Part shown: piece by piece, positions 10,600 through 21,077 of the stretch | Numbering within the stretch: position 1 is the stretch's first letter | Layout of the letters: each line of letters opens with the position of its first letter | From: Periconia sp. R9002 | Lineage: Eukaryota > Ascomycota > Dothideomycetes > Pleosporales > Periconiaceae | NCBI GenBank assembly: GCA_023627715.1 | Contig: JAMAHW010000013.1 | Location: 558,001-622,000 of the forward strand | Direction of reading: 5' to 3' | Length of the DNA: 64,000 bases | Made by a program: the position numbers and the translations under genes | The notes under the pieces: model-generated | What the model saw: the letters and a program-made list of their open reading frames with translations, nothing else | Databases searched by the model: none | Told to the model about the DNA's origin: nothing

Positions 10600-11879
10600 A
10601 TGGCTGCTATCACATCTTTGCAGTCGCTAATCCTAGACCTTCCACCGAGCTGTGTAGAGTTCTGGCCATTGTGTCCTCGTTTTGCTGTGGTAGGAACTTA
10701 CAACCTTGAAAAATCGCCCACGGATGCGCCTGGTGACGAGGAAGGCGCACCGCACGAAACAGAGCCCCCGAAAGCCCAGGAGAGGAATGGAAGTATACTA
10801 TTACTTGAGGTGGATGGTGATCAAGTGTTAGTCCACATCGCCCCATCGTAGTGTACTCTCTTCCTGTGCTGATTAACATCAGAAACATTGTCCAGACAGT
10901 CACCACTCCATTTGCTGTCCTGGACATTCACTTCGCACCTGAAAGGCATTCCCAGTCATTGTTTGGAGTAGCTTCCTCCACAGGCTCCATTGGTCTCTAC
11001 CGACTATCTCATCCCAAATTCGGCGCACTAGATGACTCCATTATTGACCAGTCTGCCACTCCAAAAGTCATCCACGTCCGAACAATCAGTGTGACGGATC
11101 CTAGTACCCTCGTCACCGCGTTTCAATGGCATCCCGGAGGGGGCGGGTCCGAACGAAGGAGCCTTGTCGCCTGCCTTTCCCTCACAGATGGCACAATTGC
11201 CATGGAGGAAATCCCAATTGACACTGCAACAACGGACCGGATATCTGAAAAGATCGGCGACCATGATCTAGAGGCATGGAAGATAGCACTGACTCATGAT
11301 GGAACAGGAATCTATTCTGGTGGAGATGACAGCGTTTTGGGTTTCTGGGACGTTGTAAGACACACCGGTGAACTTTGGCCGGATAACTCGAATTTGGACG
11401 TGGTAGAAAAAACTGAGTGGAAAGACCGGAAAATTCATGGAGCAGGTGTCACCGCGATACTTCCATTACAGACAACAGGACCTGATTCACTTGTTGTCAC
11501 TGGAAGTTATGATGATCATATTCGCCTTATTGGCGCATCTGCCGTTGGAAGAAGGAGAGTCCTCGCTGAAACCAACTTAGGGGGTGGCGTTTGGCGACTT
11601 AAGCAGTTAAATAAGACTGGCAGACTTTCGCCAACACCCAGAGACAACCAAGAAGAAATCCGGATTTTTGCGAGCTGTATGCATGCTGGCGCACGGATTT
11701 TAAAACTATCTTACGTTCCCGGAGATGATGAATGGCGGTTCGAAGTACTAGCCAAGTTTGAAGAACATAAAAGTATGAATTACGGAAGCGACTACCAACC
11801 ATCTACAGATGATCGTGGCCGACGTACCTTTATTACGACAAGTTTTTACGACCGCCTCCTCTGCCTCTGGAGGTATTGA
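10600..11879 (+). CDS. DPH7: diphthine methyltransferase/methylesterase, WD40 protein
   Basis: WD40 enzyme of diphthamide synthesis on eEF2. DPH7 (yeast Rrt2) removes the methyl ester from methylated diphthine before the final amidation by DPH6. Exons are 10600-10826 and 10883-11879, giving 407 residues. The donor GTTAGT at 10827 is chosen because it alone keeps the frame. N-terminal SCVEFWP and the later series FAVLDIHF, AFQWHPGG, YSGGDDSVLGFWD, VVTGSYDDHIRL, GGGVWRLK and HKSMNYGSD are the expected conserved blocks. The last blade is FITTSFYDRLLCLWRY at the extreme C terminus. Acts in the cytosol. Confidence 0.9.
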
Positions 11880-12904
11880 CTCTAGAGGTCTTGCATAACG
11901 GGCAAGTTACCGTCCTTCTCGCATATCCTTCGCTCTCCCTTCCTATCATCACTTGCCTTTCATGCATCTGTTTCACTTTGGTCAATTTGGTGTAAATATA
12001 TTGTGTCGTAGAAGGCGTCCAGCCCACCAAAATTGGTAGTTCGTGCATTCGGAAAACCCGAGTGTTCATATTACACAAGTTCAGACGTTGCAACATTAAG
12101 AAGTTAAACCCGCTGTGCTGTATGCAAGAGGCTGAGATCAGCTGTCTCTGAGCACCCAATCGCGGAAGCTCAAAAAAGTCCGAAGGGATATTAACTACAT
12201 AAATAGGAACGGCAGTCTAAGCCTCAGTAAGCACTGCGAGTTTTTGTTTGTCGGGGTAGACAAAGTATCAAATGTAGTGCATTACCTTCAGGAAGATCAC
12301 TGCAACCAAATGGATAAGAGTATGAGTTGGGGCCGCAGACACATGTGTAGTCAGAGTTATTTTACAACGGCCTAGATTGACTACACGAGTAGTTTCTATT
12401 TGGGGAGGTAGGTATGTTGTGTGATGTTGATCGGCATGTCGTAGCACGCACTGTCCGGCCGGTAATGCCTAATTGCGGGTACAAAGTTAATTCCATACGA
12501 CTAGGGCGGTTGCAGGACATGACTAGTTTATTCTTCTCTTCGATGGATATGGCGCCATATAATTAGATGGAATGACCATGTACATATGTACGTGTGTAGT
12601 GGACTGTTGAGGAATCAAGCCTGGCGGCTCAATGCTCGTGCACGTGGCTGCTTGAAGTTTTGGTAGGGCTGGGGGCTGACAACACGGAGCGTGCATCGTA
12701 CGTACATATGCCTTTAACTAGCCGCTGGACCCCTAACGCACGTCACATACAAGGGTTCGACAAGACAAAGCAACTACTCTCTGAAACAGCGGGTAGTATC
12801 ACTGGGAAGTTCAACTTCGCCCCGTTGGCCACCCCACCTTGCCGTCAATCGCCTCACCTGCTGGATTCCGGGCTCGAGACGCTCCAGACTTCCTCCTTAA
12901 AGAC
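11880..12904. other. intergenic between DPH7 and Sec2-domain gene
   Basis: Presumed 3' UTR followed by the Sec2-like promoter. No RNA gene or repeat was recognised. Confidence 0.5.
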
Positions 12905-13679
12905 ATGGCCGCAGCCGTAGCTACACCAAGCGGCGCGCCCCCGATACCCACTAAACATATGGCTAGCAAAGCCCATAGCTGCCCACATTGCGGGACGGAA
13001 TTGCCGCCCCAAGAAACTGCCCAAGGGCAAAAGAGGATCATGGAACTGGAGGCGCAGATCGAGATGCTCAAGGAGAAGGCGACTGCTGCCGGTAGGTTTC
13101 CTTGGCCGCTATCAAAGTGACAGCAGCATGCGCTGACAACGCGGTACAGTGGATCGATGCGCCGACTACGAGGATCAGTTGCGCAGCATGCAACAAGCTC
13201 AAAATAGCCTCCAGCCTTCGGATGCGACCGTCTCGCTTCAATCCACGGGCAGACCGTCGCACGAAGACGCTCGTCCCTCGACGGCCAACTCCAACACGGC
13301 GCGAACCTCCCGCTTCTCCTTCCTCATGGCACGGCGCGGATCGCCAGCTGCATCAACATCGTCCTCTACCGACCCTGAACTTCTCGAACAACTGGCCAAG
13401 GAGAGGGTGCTGCGCACCAAAGCCGAAGAGAAGGCGCGCAAGGTGGACATGGAGATTGAAGAGCTGAGCGTGCAACTGTTCTCGCAGGCAAACGAAATGG
13501 TGGCTGCTGAGCGCAAAGCCCGGGCTAAGCTGGAAGCCAGAGTAGAGCAACTGGAGAAGAAAGACAAGGAAAAGGTAGCACGACTGGAGAGGCTGGAGAA
13601 GGCTGTCAGTAGGATCGATCGCGTGAAAGCCTTGCTCGCAGCTCCGTCGCCAGCGCTTGTTGGGCCTAGAAAGAGTTGA
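12905..13679 (+). CDS. Sec2p-domain coiled-coil protein (Rab GEF-like, short form)
   Basis: Exons 12905-13091 and 13150-13679, 238 residues. The N terminus has a CPHC pair (SCPHCGTELPP) followed by a first coiled coil. Residues 147-184 give ERVLRTKAEEKARKVDMEIE then ELSVQLFSQANEMV, and further heptads follow. This is the signature of the Sec2p domain, a long parallel coiled coil that catalyses nucleotide exchange on the exocytic Rab Sec4 at secretory vesicles. The protein is much shorter than yeast Sec2 (about 760 residues) and lacks its C-terminal phosphoinositide and exocyst-binding region. It may therefore be a separate short paralogue. Family assignment is strong; GEF activity is inferred. 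Confidence 0.82.
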
Positions 13680-15082
13680 GGTTCGAGGTTGTTGCTTCAA
13701 GGTTTTGTTTTACCGACCGTTGAAGGTGGACTCGGAGCGTTGCCCGTTGGTCGTCATCATTTCATCATTTCATTACTAGGGGAGGCTTTGGTGGGTTGGT
13801 TCTGCATTGCTTTTCTCTCATTCTTCCCCATTTTCATTCTTGAAGATACCCCATGCCCTTTGTCCTCGGTTTTTTCTGTATTCTGCATTTAGCGTAGCAT
13901 TGGGGGTTTACATGTTCTGTCACGGCATCATATGGAGTTTTATGTTGCTGCATGGGCAGGTTTCAAAGGCGGCAATTGCATGGCTAGTAATTATCTGGAT
14001 TTGTGGATTGGAGCGAGGGGGATATTGGATGTATCTTACAAGCCGTCATGATGGTATATATATCACGCATCAACATATGTACCATCACGGCTGTCAATGA
14101 AGGAGTACATGTGTATGCACATAGACCACACAAGATGCATGAATGTTTGTATGTGAAGCAGATGTTTGGTTTTGGGTGTTCCCGTTTCCCGTTTCTTGTT
14201 GACATAAGGTTGCAACTTGGTGAGATGTAAATGTTTTGGTACGTATGTACGCATGTAAGGCACTTTGTGGGGTCTCCACGGGCTGGTTTGATCGCCGGTG
14301 GGGGATGAAAGAGACTTTGAACTTGGTACCTAGATTCAAGCAGCAAGCCAGCCTTTGTGTGAACGAGTACAATGACCACAAAGAGGCGCGAGTCGGGGGA
14401 ATGGAGTGAAGGAAGCAAGCCTATCAATTCTCCGGAGCTGCTCCCCCCCTTTTAGTTTATCGCCGTGGAGGCTCAGGCAGGGAGAGGAGAACTTAGCGCG
14501 CACGGACTTTGTGTTTCAAGTCGACTGCTCATGGCTGCCCTGTCCCCAAAATAATAATCTTAGAACAGCGGCCCTTCACTCTTGCACCATCCTCTCCTCC
14601 TGTACGGCCACGCTGCAGGGCCTGGCCTACCAACACTTCCCTCTCGCGCTCCCGGCTGCCAGTCCTCCACCCCTCCGTTCCTTTCTTCTCGGCCTCTTCA
14701 ATTCAACATCGTCGCCCTACCCCATACCCGTCGCCCTTACCGTCGCTTTGCCCACCCGACACTCCCTTCTTCAAACGACCTTTCCGTGCCTGCCACATTC
14801 GACGTCGACCCGACTGCCTATACACTTCTACCTCTCGCCCGGTACGCAATCCAGCATTGTACGCACATGCGCCGTCTTCCACGGGAAAAATTATCGCTCC
14901 CTATCATTTGTATTTCTTCGTCGAGCGCTCGCACGATCGGCTCTCCAGCGCGCCCTCCGATTGAGCCCCCTCGCATCGTTGCGCCCCGGCTGGCTTGGCA
15001 ACCGCCCATTCTCGACAACGCAAAGGAAAACAATATTACAATTGCTACAAACTAGGAGGAGCTTGGACTGGTGATATGAGCC
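13680..15082. other. intergenic: Sec2-like 3' UTR and Tea4-like promoter/leader
   Basis: 1.4 kb without a gene. From about 14580 to 15060 the plus strand is strongly C/T-rich, typical of a promoter or long leader of a highly regulated fungal gene. Overlapping open frames there share biased composition and no domain. Confidence 0.5.
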
Positions 15083-18000
15083 ATGACACGTCCTCAAATC
15101 GTCAGAGCTGGTACGCATACAATCGAGTCATTTGCTCACAAAGTGTCGCATGCTAACAAGTTTCGGTTCCCTAACAGACACGCTTGACCTTCAGGACAAA
15201 TCGTCCCCAACCGCCGCCGACCATTCGCAGACTCCTCACCCGGCGCCTTTGGGTATTGGCCCCGCTGCCCCCCACCAGGAAGCGTCTCTGCGACGGGTGG
15301 AAGACGAACGATCTGGAGAGGAAACAGCACTGCAGAATGGCTGGAACGCCGCAAATGGATCGCGCGAGAACCCTGGGTCGGAGGGTGAGCCCACAGCCGC
15401 TCAGGATGACAAGGAAAGCGATAGTGCAGCAGTCCGCCTCAACGGAGGCAGCAGTGGCGAAGGTGATGACGCCGAAATGGAGGATGCAGATGTGGACGAA
15501 GATCTAGACGACCTTGACCGAATATCGAGCTCTCCCTCGATCAGTGATGGTGGGTGTTTTTTACCTTCTTATTCCACTTGGTCTGAGCGACGGAATTCCC
15601 CCCATCCTCGCTCTACGCCAATTCCCTCCTCCCCTGTCGAGTCTGCCCATGAATGCGACTCCTCATCTCCTTATGTGGACACACCCACCCATTTTCCCTT
15701 GGCTATGTCTGCCGCTCGTAGATCCAATGGGGTCCCAGCTGGCGGCGTAGAAGCAAAATTCCCCTTCTGTCCGAGCCCCACGCCGTTTTCACAAAAGTTC
15801 CCCAAAAATAAAACACAGTCAGCGGATCATCATCAGGGTGAGTATACCTGGCCAAGGATTACCTCAGGACCAACCAATCATGCCCCGGAGGTCAACTGCG
15901 ACATCAGCCCCCGCTCAAAGTACCTGACTGCGGTGGAACACCGGGTCCAAGGTTTGCGGCTGGATTCGGATATATCTCTAATGTCTGAAATTGATGACGC
16001 AGCGGTACATGCTACGTTGCAGCCTGTACCAAGGCCTGTCTCTGGAACATGGAATGGTTCTCCTTTCGAAGATGTTATCGATAGTGGAGCTGATAGAGTT
16101 GGTATTGCTCCGGACATCGATGTATGCAAACGACCCGATTCTCCTCTTTCGGTAACTGGCTCCTCTTCCGACGATAACGACTCGTGGATAACCGACAGTG
16201 ATGCTGATAGCTGGGATGATGACATGGACCACGATGATGATTCCAATGACATTTCCTTCTCTACTGATCCTCGTTATGTCGACTCAGGCTGGGAGGGTAT
16301 ATGCTTACAAGACACAGAGGACATCGATTTCGATTTCGTTTATGCCCTGCACACGTTTGTTGCAACAGTCGAAGGCCAGGTAAATATATAACCCCATGTG
16401 ACTGTATCGAGGCATATCTAACTTCACTAGGCAAATGCTACGAAAGGCGATACCATGGTCCTTCTTGACGATAGCAACAGCTACTGGTGGCTAGTCCGAG
16501 TTGTAAAAGATAGTTCAATCGGTATGCTACGCTTTGGACTGAGAGTCGCCCTTCGGTTACTAATTGTTTGTCAAAGGATATTTGCCTGCTGAGCACATAG
16601 AAACACCTACTGAACGGTTAGCACGCTTGAACAAACATCGAAATATTGACCTCTCGGCCACCATGCTGGGCGACACAGCGGAAAAGCCCAAGAACCCCTT
16701 GAAGAAAGCTATGCGGAGACGTCACGCCAAAACGGTTACGTGGGGCGACAACTCTGTTGTGGAAGCTTCAGATTATGATTACTCTTCGGACGAGGGAGGT
16801 GATGATGAATTGTTTGGTGGCGCCGATCCCACCCAGACGCAAGCTCAGGAGCAGCAAGCGCAGAATGAGAAAGTAGAAGTGGAACAAGACGACAGTCTTA
16901 AAGTCCAGCCTCTCAAGGTGAATGGGGCCAAGAACGATACCAAGAGCAAAGAGGAGGCCGACAGCAAGGAGAGCAAAGAAAATGCAGCCAATGCCGACGA
17001 ATCGAAAACTAGTGAAGAAGTTGATGATCGCCCGTTGGACCCCAAGGTATCCCGGAACGGCACGGTACGAAATACAGACTCGTTCTTCAAAGATGAAAAT
17101 ACAGAAACCAGAAAGATTACTCTTACGCCAAACTTGCTGCGCGATGATTCAAGTACTTCTACCACTGGTTCCAGAGAGCGTGGCCCCAGCCTCGAAAGTT
17201 TGGAAAAGTCTGGCTTCGCGGACAAAGTCAAGGACGACAAAAAGAAGAAAGAGAAGAAACCCGGGATGCTCAGTGGATTGTTTAAACGTAAAGATAAGAA
17301 GACCAAAGGCGGACCTGACGCCCATGACAGCGACAATGAGAAACAATCGGAGGAGTTTGGGCGCGATTCACCCCAGTCCAAGGAGTCGGAAGAACTTACC
17401 CGTTCGTCTTCTGAGCAGTCCGTCCAAAGGCAAACAAGCAAGGGCAAACTGCAGAAATCGCAACGATCAAGAGAAGAATCGCCTTCAAAGACCAAGGGTA
17501 TATTGAAAACCGAAAGCCCAGAACCTTCTCAACCGCAGGCCCCCGTCGCAAAAGAGCCTTCCAACGACAAGCCTGCTGGTCAATCTACATCAACCATGCG
17601 CTTGGTTTCCCCAGAGCAAGACGATACCTCGAAAACCGCCCCTGAGGAAAATAATAAACCTGCTGAAGTTCGCTCTCGCTCTAACTCAGCAGCTTCGAAA
17701 CTCAACCCTATCAATATGCTCAAAACACAACAACCTGCAGAGCCGAAACCAGAAAAGGTTAAGAAAGCGAAAAAACGGGTTCAGCTCGACGATTTTGATT
17801 CGGAGGAGGAAGAAAAGAACAACCCCTTCGCCGATCCAGACGTGCAAACCCAAGCAGTCAAATCTAACGAACCGGAGCCTTCTGGGCGCCTCTCTGAATC
17901 TCCAGTTCATGTATCGGCTGCTGATGCGCAGGCACCTAGCAAAGGCGTTGAGAAGGATCAAGAGTCTGATTCTCAGCACCCCCCTGGTCTCACAGGCGAT

Positions 18001-18498
18001 ACATCTAGTCAGGAAACAAACTCGCCCATATCGACACCTACACCCGAGGATGCCCCTTCAACAACAGCGCAACCAAATAAGAGCAGCCTTTCAGCTGTCC
18101 AGACTGCTACGTCCCCATCCCCGACTCAGCAGCGATTCAACTCAGGACCACCCCCGTCACGGCCTGCGCCTTTACCGCAAAAAGGAATCGATACGTCGCC
18201 ACCCGATTCGTCAGAGACAACATCGCTCCCAGCATGGTCTGACCAGTCGCTACGCAACTATCTTGAGGATGGTAGTGACATAAGGGACATGCTCCTCGTC
18301 ATCAAAGATACAACTGGTGTTATTCCCGTTGGAAACGACCATCCCATCATGTCCCAGCTGTTTGTGGAAGAGACCAAGACTGTGTCTGGGCTCAGCAATG
18401 AGTTGGACTCGCTACTCAACGGTCTCCTCGAGAAGAGGATGAGGAAGGCTGGCAAGAGCGCCTCCCCATCTCCGATCGCAGCCAAGTCGTCAAGATGA
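15083..18498 (+). CDS. Tea4/Bud14-like SH3 polarity protein
   Basis: Four exons: 15083-15110, 15178-16379, 16431-16521 and 16577-18498, giving 1080 residues. The 28-nt first exon encodes MTRPQIVRA; the ATG seven bases upstream is in the wrong phase. An acidic disordered N terminus precedes an SH3 domain at about 397-455 (YALHTFVATVEGQ, then SYWWLVRVV and GYLPAEHIETP, split across three exons). Next come ERLARLNKHRN and a basic KTVTW motif (residues 492-496), which fits the PP1 docking consensus, followed by SDYDYSSDEGG. The rest is charged and disordered. This layout matches Tea4/Wsh3, TeaC and Bud14, which recruit type 1 phosphatase and formins to growing tips or bud sites. The SH3 is clear; the exact orthologue is inferred. 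Confidence 0.85.
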
Positions 18499-19443
18499 TA
18501 ATATGCTGCTGTTAATGAGGGATGTAACAAACTTTGATTTCACGTTTCATGTACGAACATATTGTGAGGATACCCCGCAGATTTTGGTGTCTAAGGTCGG
18601 ATGGTTCATTGGCGTTTGGTGTGCACTTTTGCGGGCGAGTATACCAGCTTTTGCCTGGCTGGTAGTGCTTGACCCCATCTTTGTTTTTCTCTTTCTTCAT
18701 TTGAGTTTTCCACCCCTTCTATTTCATTTCAACTTCTCTTCCGCAAGCTTTCGGCAATGCATTTGGGCATACTGCATACCTAACTATTACACACAAACCA
18801 GGCGGTTTTGTCTTTTTATTGGGGGAGGTTTTTTTTTCTTCTTGGCAGGTTACTTATTCCGTTTCTTCTTGCTTCTTTTTGTTCCCGACCGACGTCCGAA
18901 TTGCTTTCTTCACTTTCCTTGAAAACCCCATCTTTGACCCAAACAACCAACAGTGGCACGCAGCGCGCTGCGCTCAACCCCTCTTTCATAACTACTATTA
19001 CCCAATTTTCCCCCCATGTCATCGGAGGATACTATAACTGGAAGGCGTAATAATAGCCCCTGAGTGTTCCCTTTTTTTGTACATGGCATGTTTCGTGCTT
19101 TTTTGTTTTGTTTGGAAGGGAAGAGGAGAGATGAGGGAGACGAAAAGGAGAAGGATGGAGGAGATGATGGTGGGTAGTGCGAATTGTATATAAGTGTATA
19201 CGATGAAGGGAAATTGAAGGTGATGCGAACAGTGGCTCTGCTCTCTCTGTGTGTGTCTCAGATTCTGTCTGTTGTGATGTTGGATGATGATCGTACTTCT
19301 ATTTTGCTTGTATTGCTTTCTGATGCCCACCCATGCTGAGCTTTTCTACCTAGCCTAGGCAAGGCATACATGCATGATGGGAACCCAAGCTACACTGTAT
19401 AAAACCGCAATGGATCCTTGGATGGCCAATAGTTCTCAGCAAA
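18499..19443. other. intergenic between convergent Tea4-like and coiled-coil genes
   Basis: T-rich probable 3' UTR of the Tea4-like gene. No gene was identified. Confidence 0.5.
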
Positions 19444-20499
19444 TCAGTCATAATCCATGCTGGCTTCCCGTGCTACGGCCTCAAGCTCACGAGCCGAGCG
19501 CCTTCCATCATGCTCGAAGCCCGACCCCTTCTTCTGACGGATCTTGAACTCCTCATACGCGTCCTCAAGTTCCGCCGACACCTATATCGTGGGTACAAAG
19601 TCAGCTTAACTCAAACAGGGGTGATACAATGAGTGATGAAAGTCTCAATACACCCCGCCACGTGATGTCTCGATAACAAACAACTCTGCACCTGGAGTTC
19701 AACATACCTCAGCCTGACTATCCACCAACATGTTCTTGACAAGGGGGAAATGCTTCCTCTTGATCCGCAGAGAAACCGAGAACCCCGCCGTGATTTCCTC
19801 CTCCGTCGCCTTCTCGTCCCTCAGATATGGCCGTCCGGACCGCGCATAGTACAAGTCCGACTCCAAATCATGCACCTTTTTCTTGAGCGCCTGCACCTCC
19901 GCGATGGCAGCCTTCGCGTCTTCCCGCTGCTTCCGCTCCAACTTCAACCGCTGGTTACGCTGATTCACAGCTTCCTTGGCCTTCTCACCCTCCTTGGCTG
20001 CCGCGTCCTTCGCATTCTGCGCCTTCTTGTGCGCGCCGCGGAGCTTCCGAGCTTTTCCCTCGTTCTCGTTATGCAAGAGCGTGCTCACACGTGTTACCTC
20101 TTGCAATTCCTTCTTGAGACGAGTGTTTTCGCTCGAGAGGTGTCGGTTCTCCCATTCGAGTTGGTTGAGCCGCGCGACGAAGTCCGAGTCGAGGACGGTG
20201 CTTGTGGCGGATTTGGCGGCGATGCGTTTTTTTAGGATCTCAACGGTCTGCGAGGCGGAGGAGGCTTCGAGTTTCCAATCTTTGAGCTCGCTTGCGAGTT
20301 GGTTGACGCGGTCTTCATTCAGCGTTGCTTGCATGTTGCCTAGTAACTCGCCCAGGTTTTCCACAGCATCGTCATCGTCGCTATTAACGCTGGCGGAGCT
20401 TTGTTGGCGTTCATTACTGGGGGTTTCAGAGTCGGCCGTAGTTGAAGAGTGAAGCTGGACCCAATCGTCGGTGAGTCCGTCGTCAGTAAGAGGACCCAT
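19444..20499 (-). CDS. uncharacterised coiled-coil protein
   Basis: Exons 20499-19708 and 19581-19444, giving 309 residues. The intron (19582-19707) leaves phase 0 on both sides. The N terminus is acidic and Ser/Thr-rich. From about residue 55 to 240 the protein is almost all coiled coil with clear heptads (LEWENRHLSSENTRLKKEL). The short C terminus continues with SAELEDAYEEFKIRQKKG. No catalytic motif, membrane segment or signal peptide is present. I do not recognise the family; a scaffold or cytoskeletal adaptor is plausible. An E-box palindrome lies about 170 bp upstream. Confidence 0.75.
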
Positions 20500-21077
20500 C
20501 TGTACACTTGTAAGCTGTTGTATTGCTCTTTCCGTTTTTGAAATACAAACCTTGGCGGTGAAGCAATGCCGAGTTACTCAATTGAGGCAGGTGCACATGC
20601 TCAGGCTGAAGAGGCGGTGGAGAGGAGGAAATCTAGACCGGTTATGGTTGTGAAGTAAGTGACGCGCCGTCACGTGACGTCTGTTGTGCCGTTAAAGGAA
20701 AGAGCGCACACTTGGGTATACATCTATCCAATCAATTTCACCTAAACAAACGTACAGAGCTGTTTGTAAAAGTAATTCTAAATTTCAATCTCTCGATAGA
20801 AGCGTGTAGCATGCTAATCTACGGCAGTGTCATCAAGAGACCTCATCCACCCTGATATCATCAGCACTTGAGTGCCTTCGAACGCACAGCCGGTAAAGGC
20901 GATGTGAAAACTAGGTGAATATCTCATCTCAGAAAAATTGCATGCATCCTTTTACTTCGATCCGATATCCCATCTCCCAGTAATGCGAAATCCACCTCAG
21001 AACAGCGCAGTTTTCCATCTCATAAAATTACAAAAGCACATCCTGCTTCTCGAAACCCATATCCACTCTGTTTCAAT
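20500..21077. other. intergenic with E-box palindrome
   Basis: Contains the promoter of the 19444-20499 gene, with a CACGTG palindrome at 20668-20679, and the 3' side of the next minus-strand gene. No further gene. Confidence 0.5.
20668..20679. promoter_or_regulatory. CGTCACGTGACG palindromic E-box
   Basis: A 12-base perfect palindrome containing CACGTG. It fits the RTCACRTG consensus of Cbf1-type bHLH factors on both strands. It lies about 170 bp upstream of the minus-strand coiled-coil gene. A second ATCACGTG match sits inside that gene's intron, near 19659-19666. Confidence 0.45.

Noticed and set aside
14406..15074. Long overlapping open frames in three plus frames
   Set aside because: The C/T-rich leader of the Tea4-like gene lacks stops because of composition bias; no domain is present.
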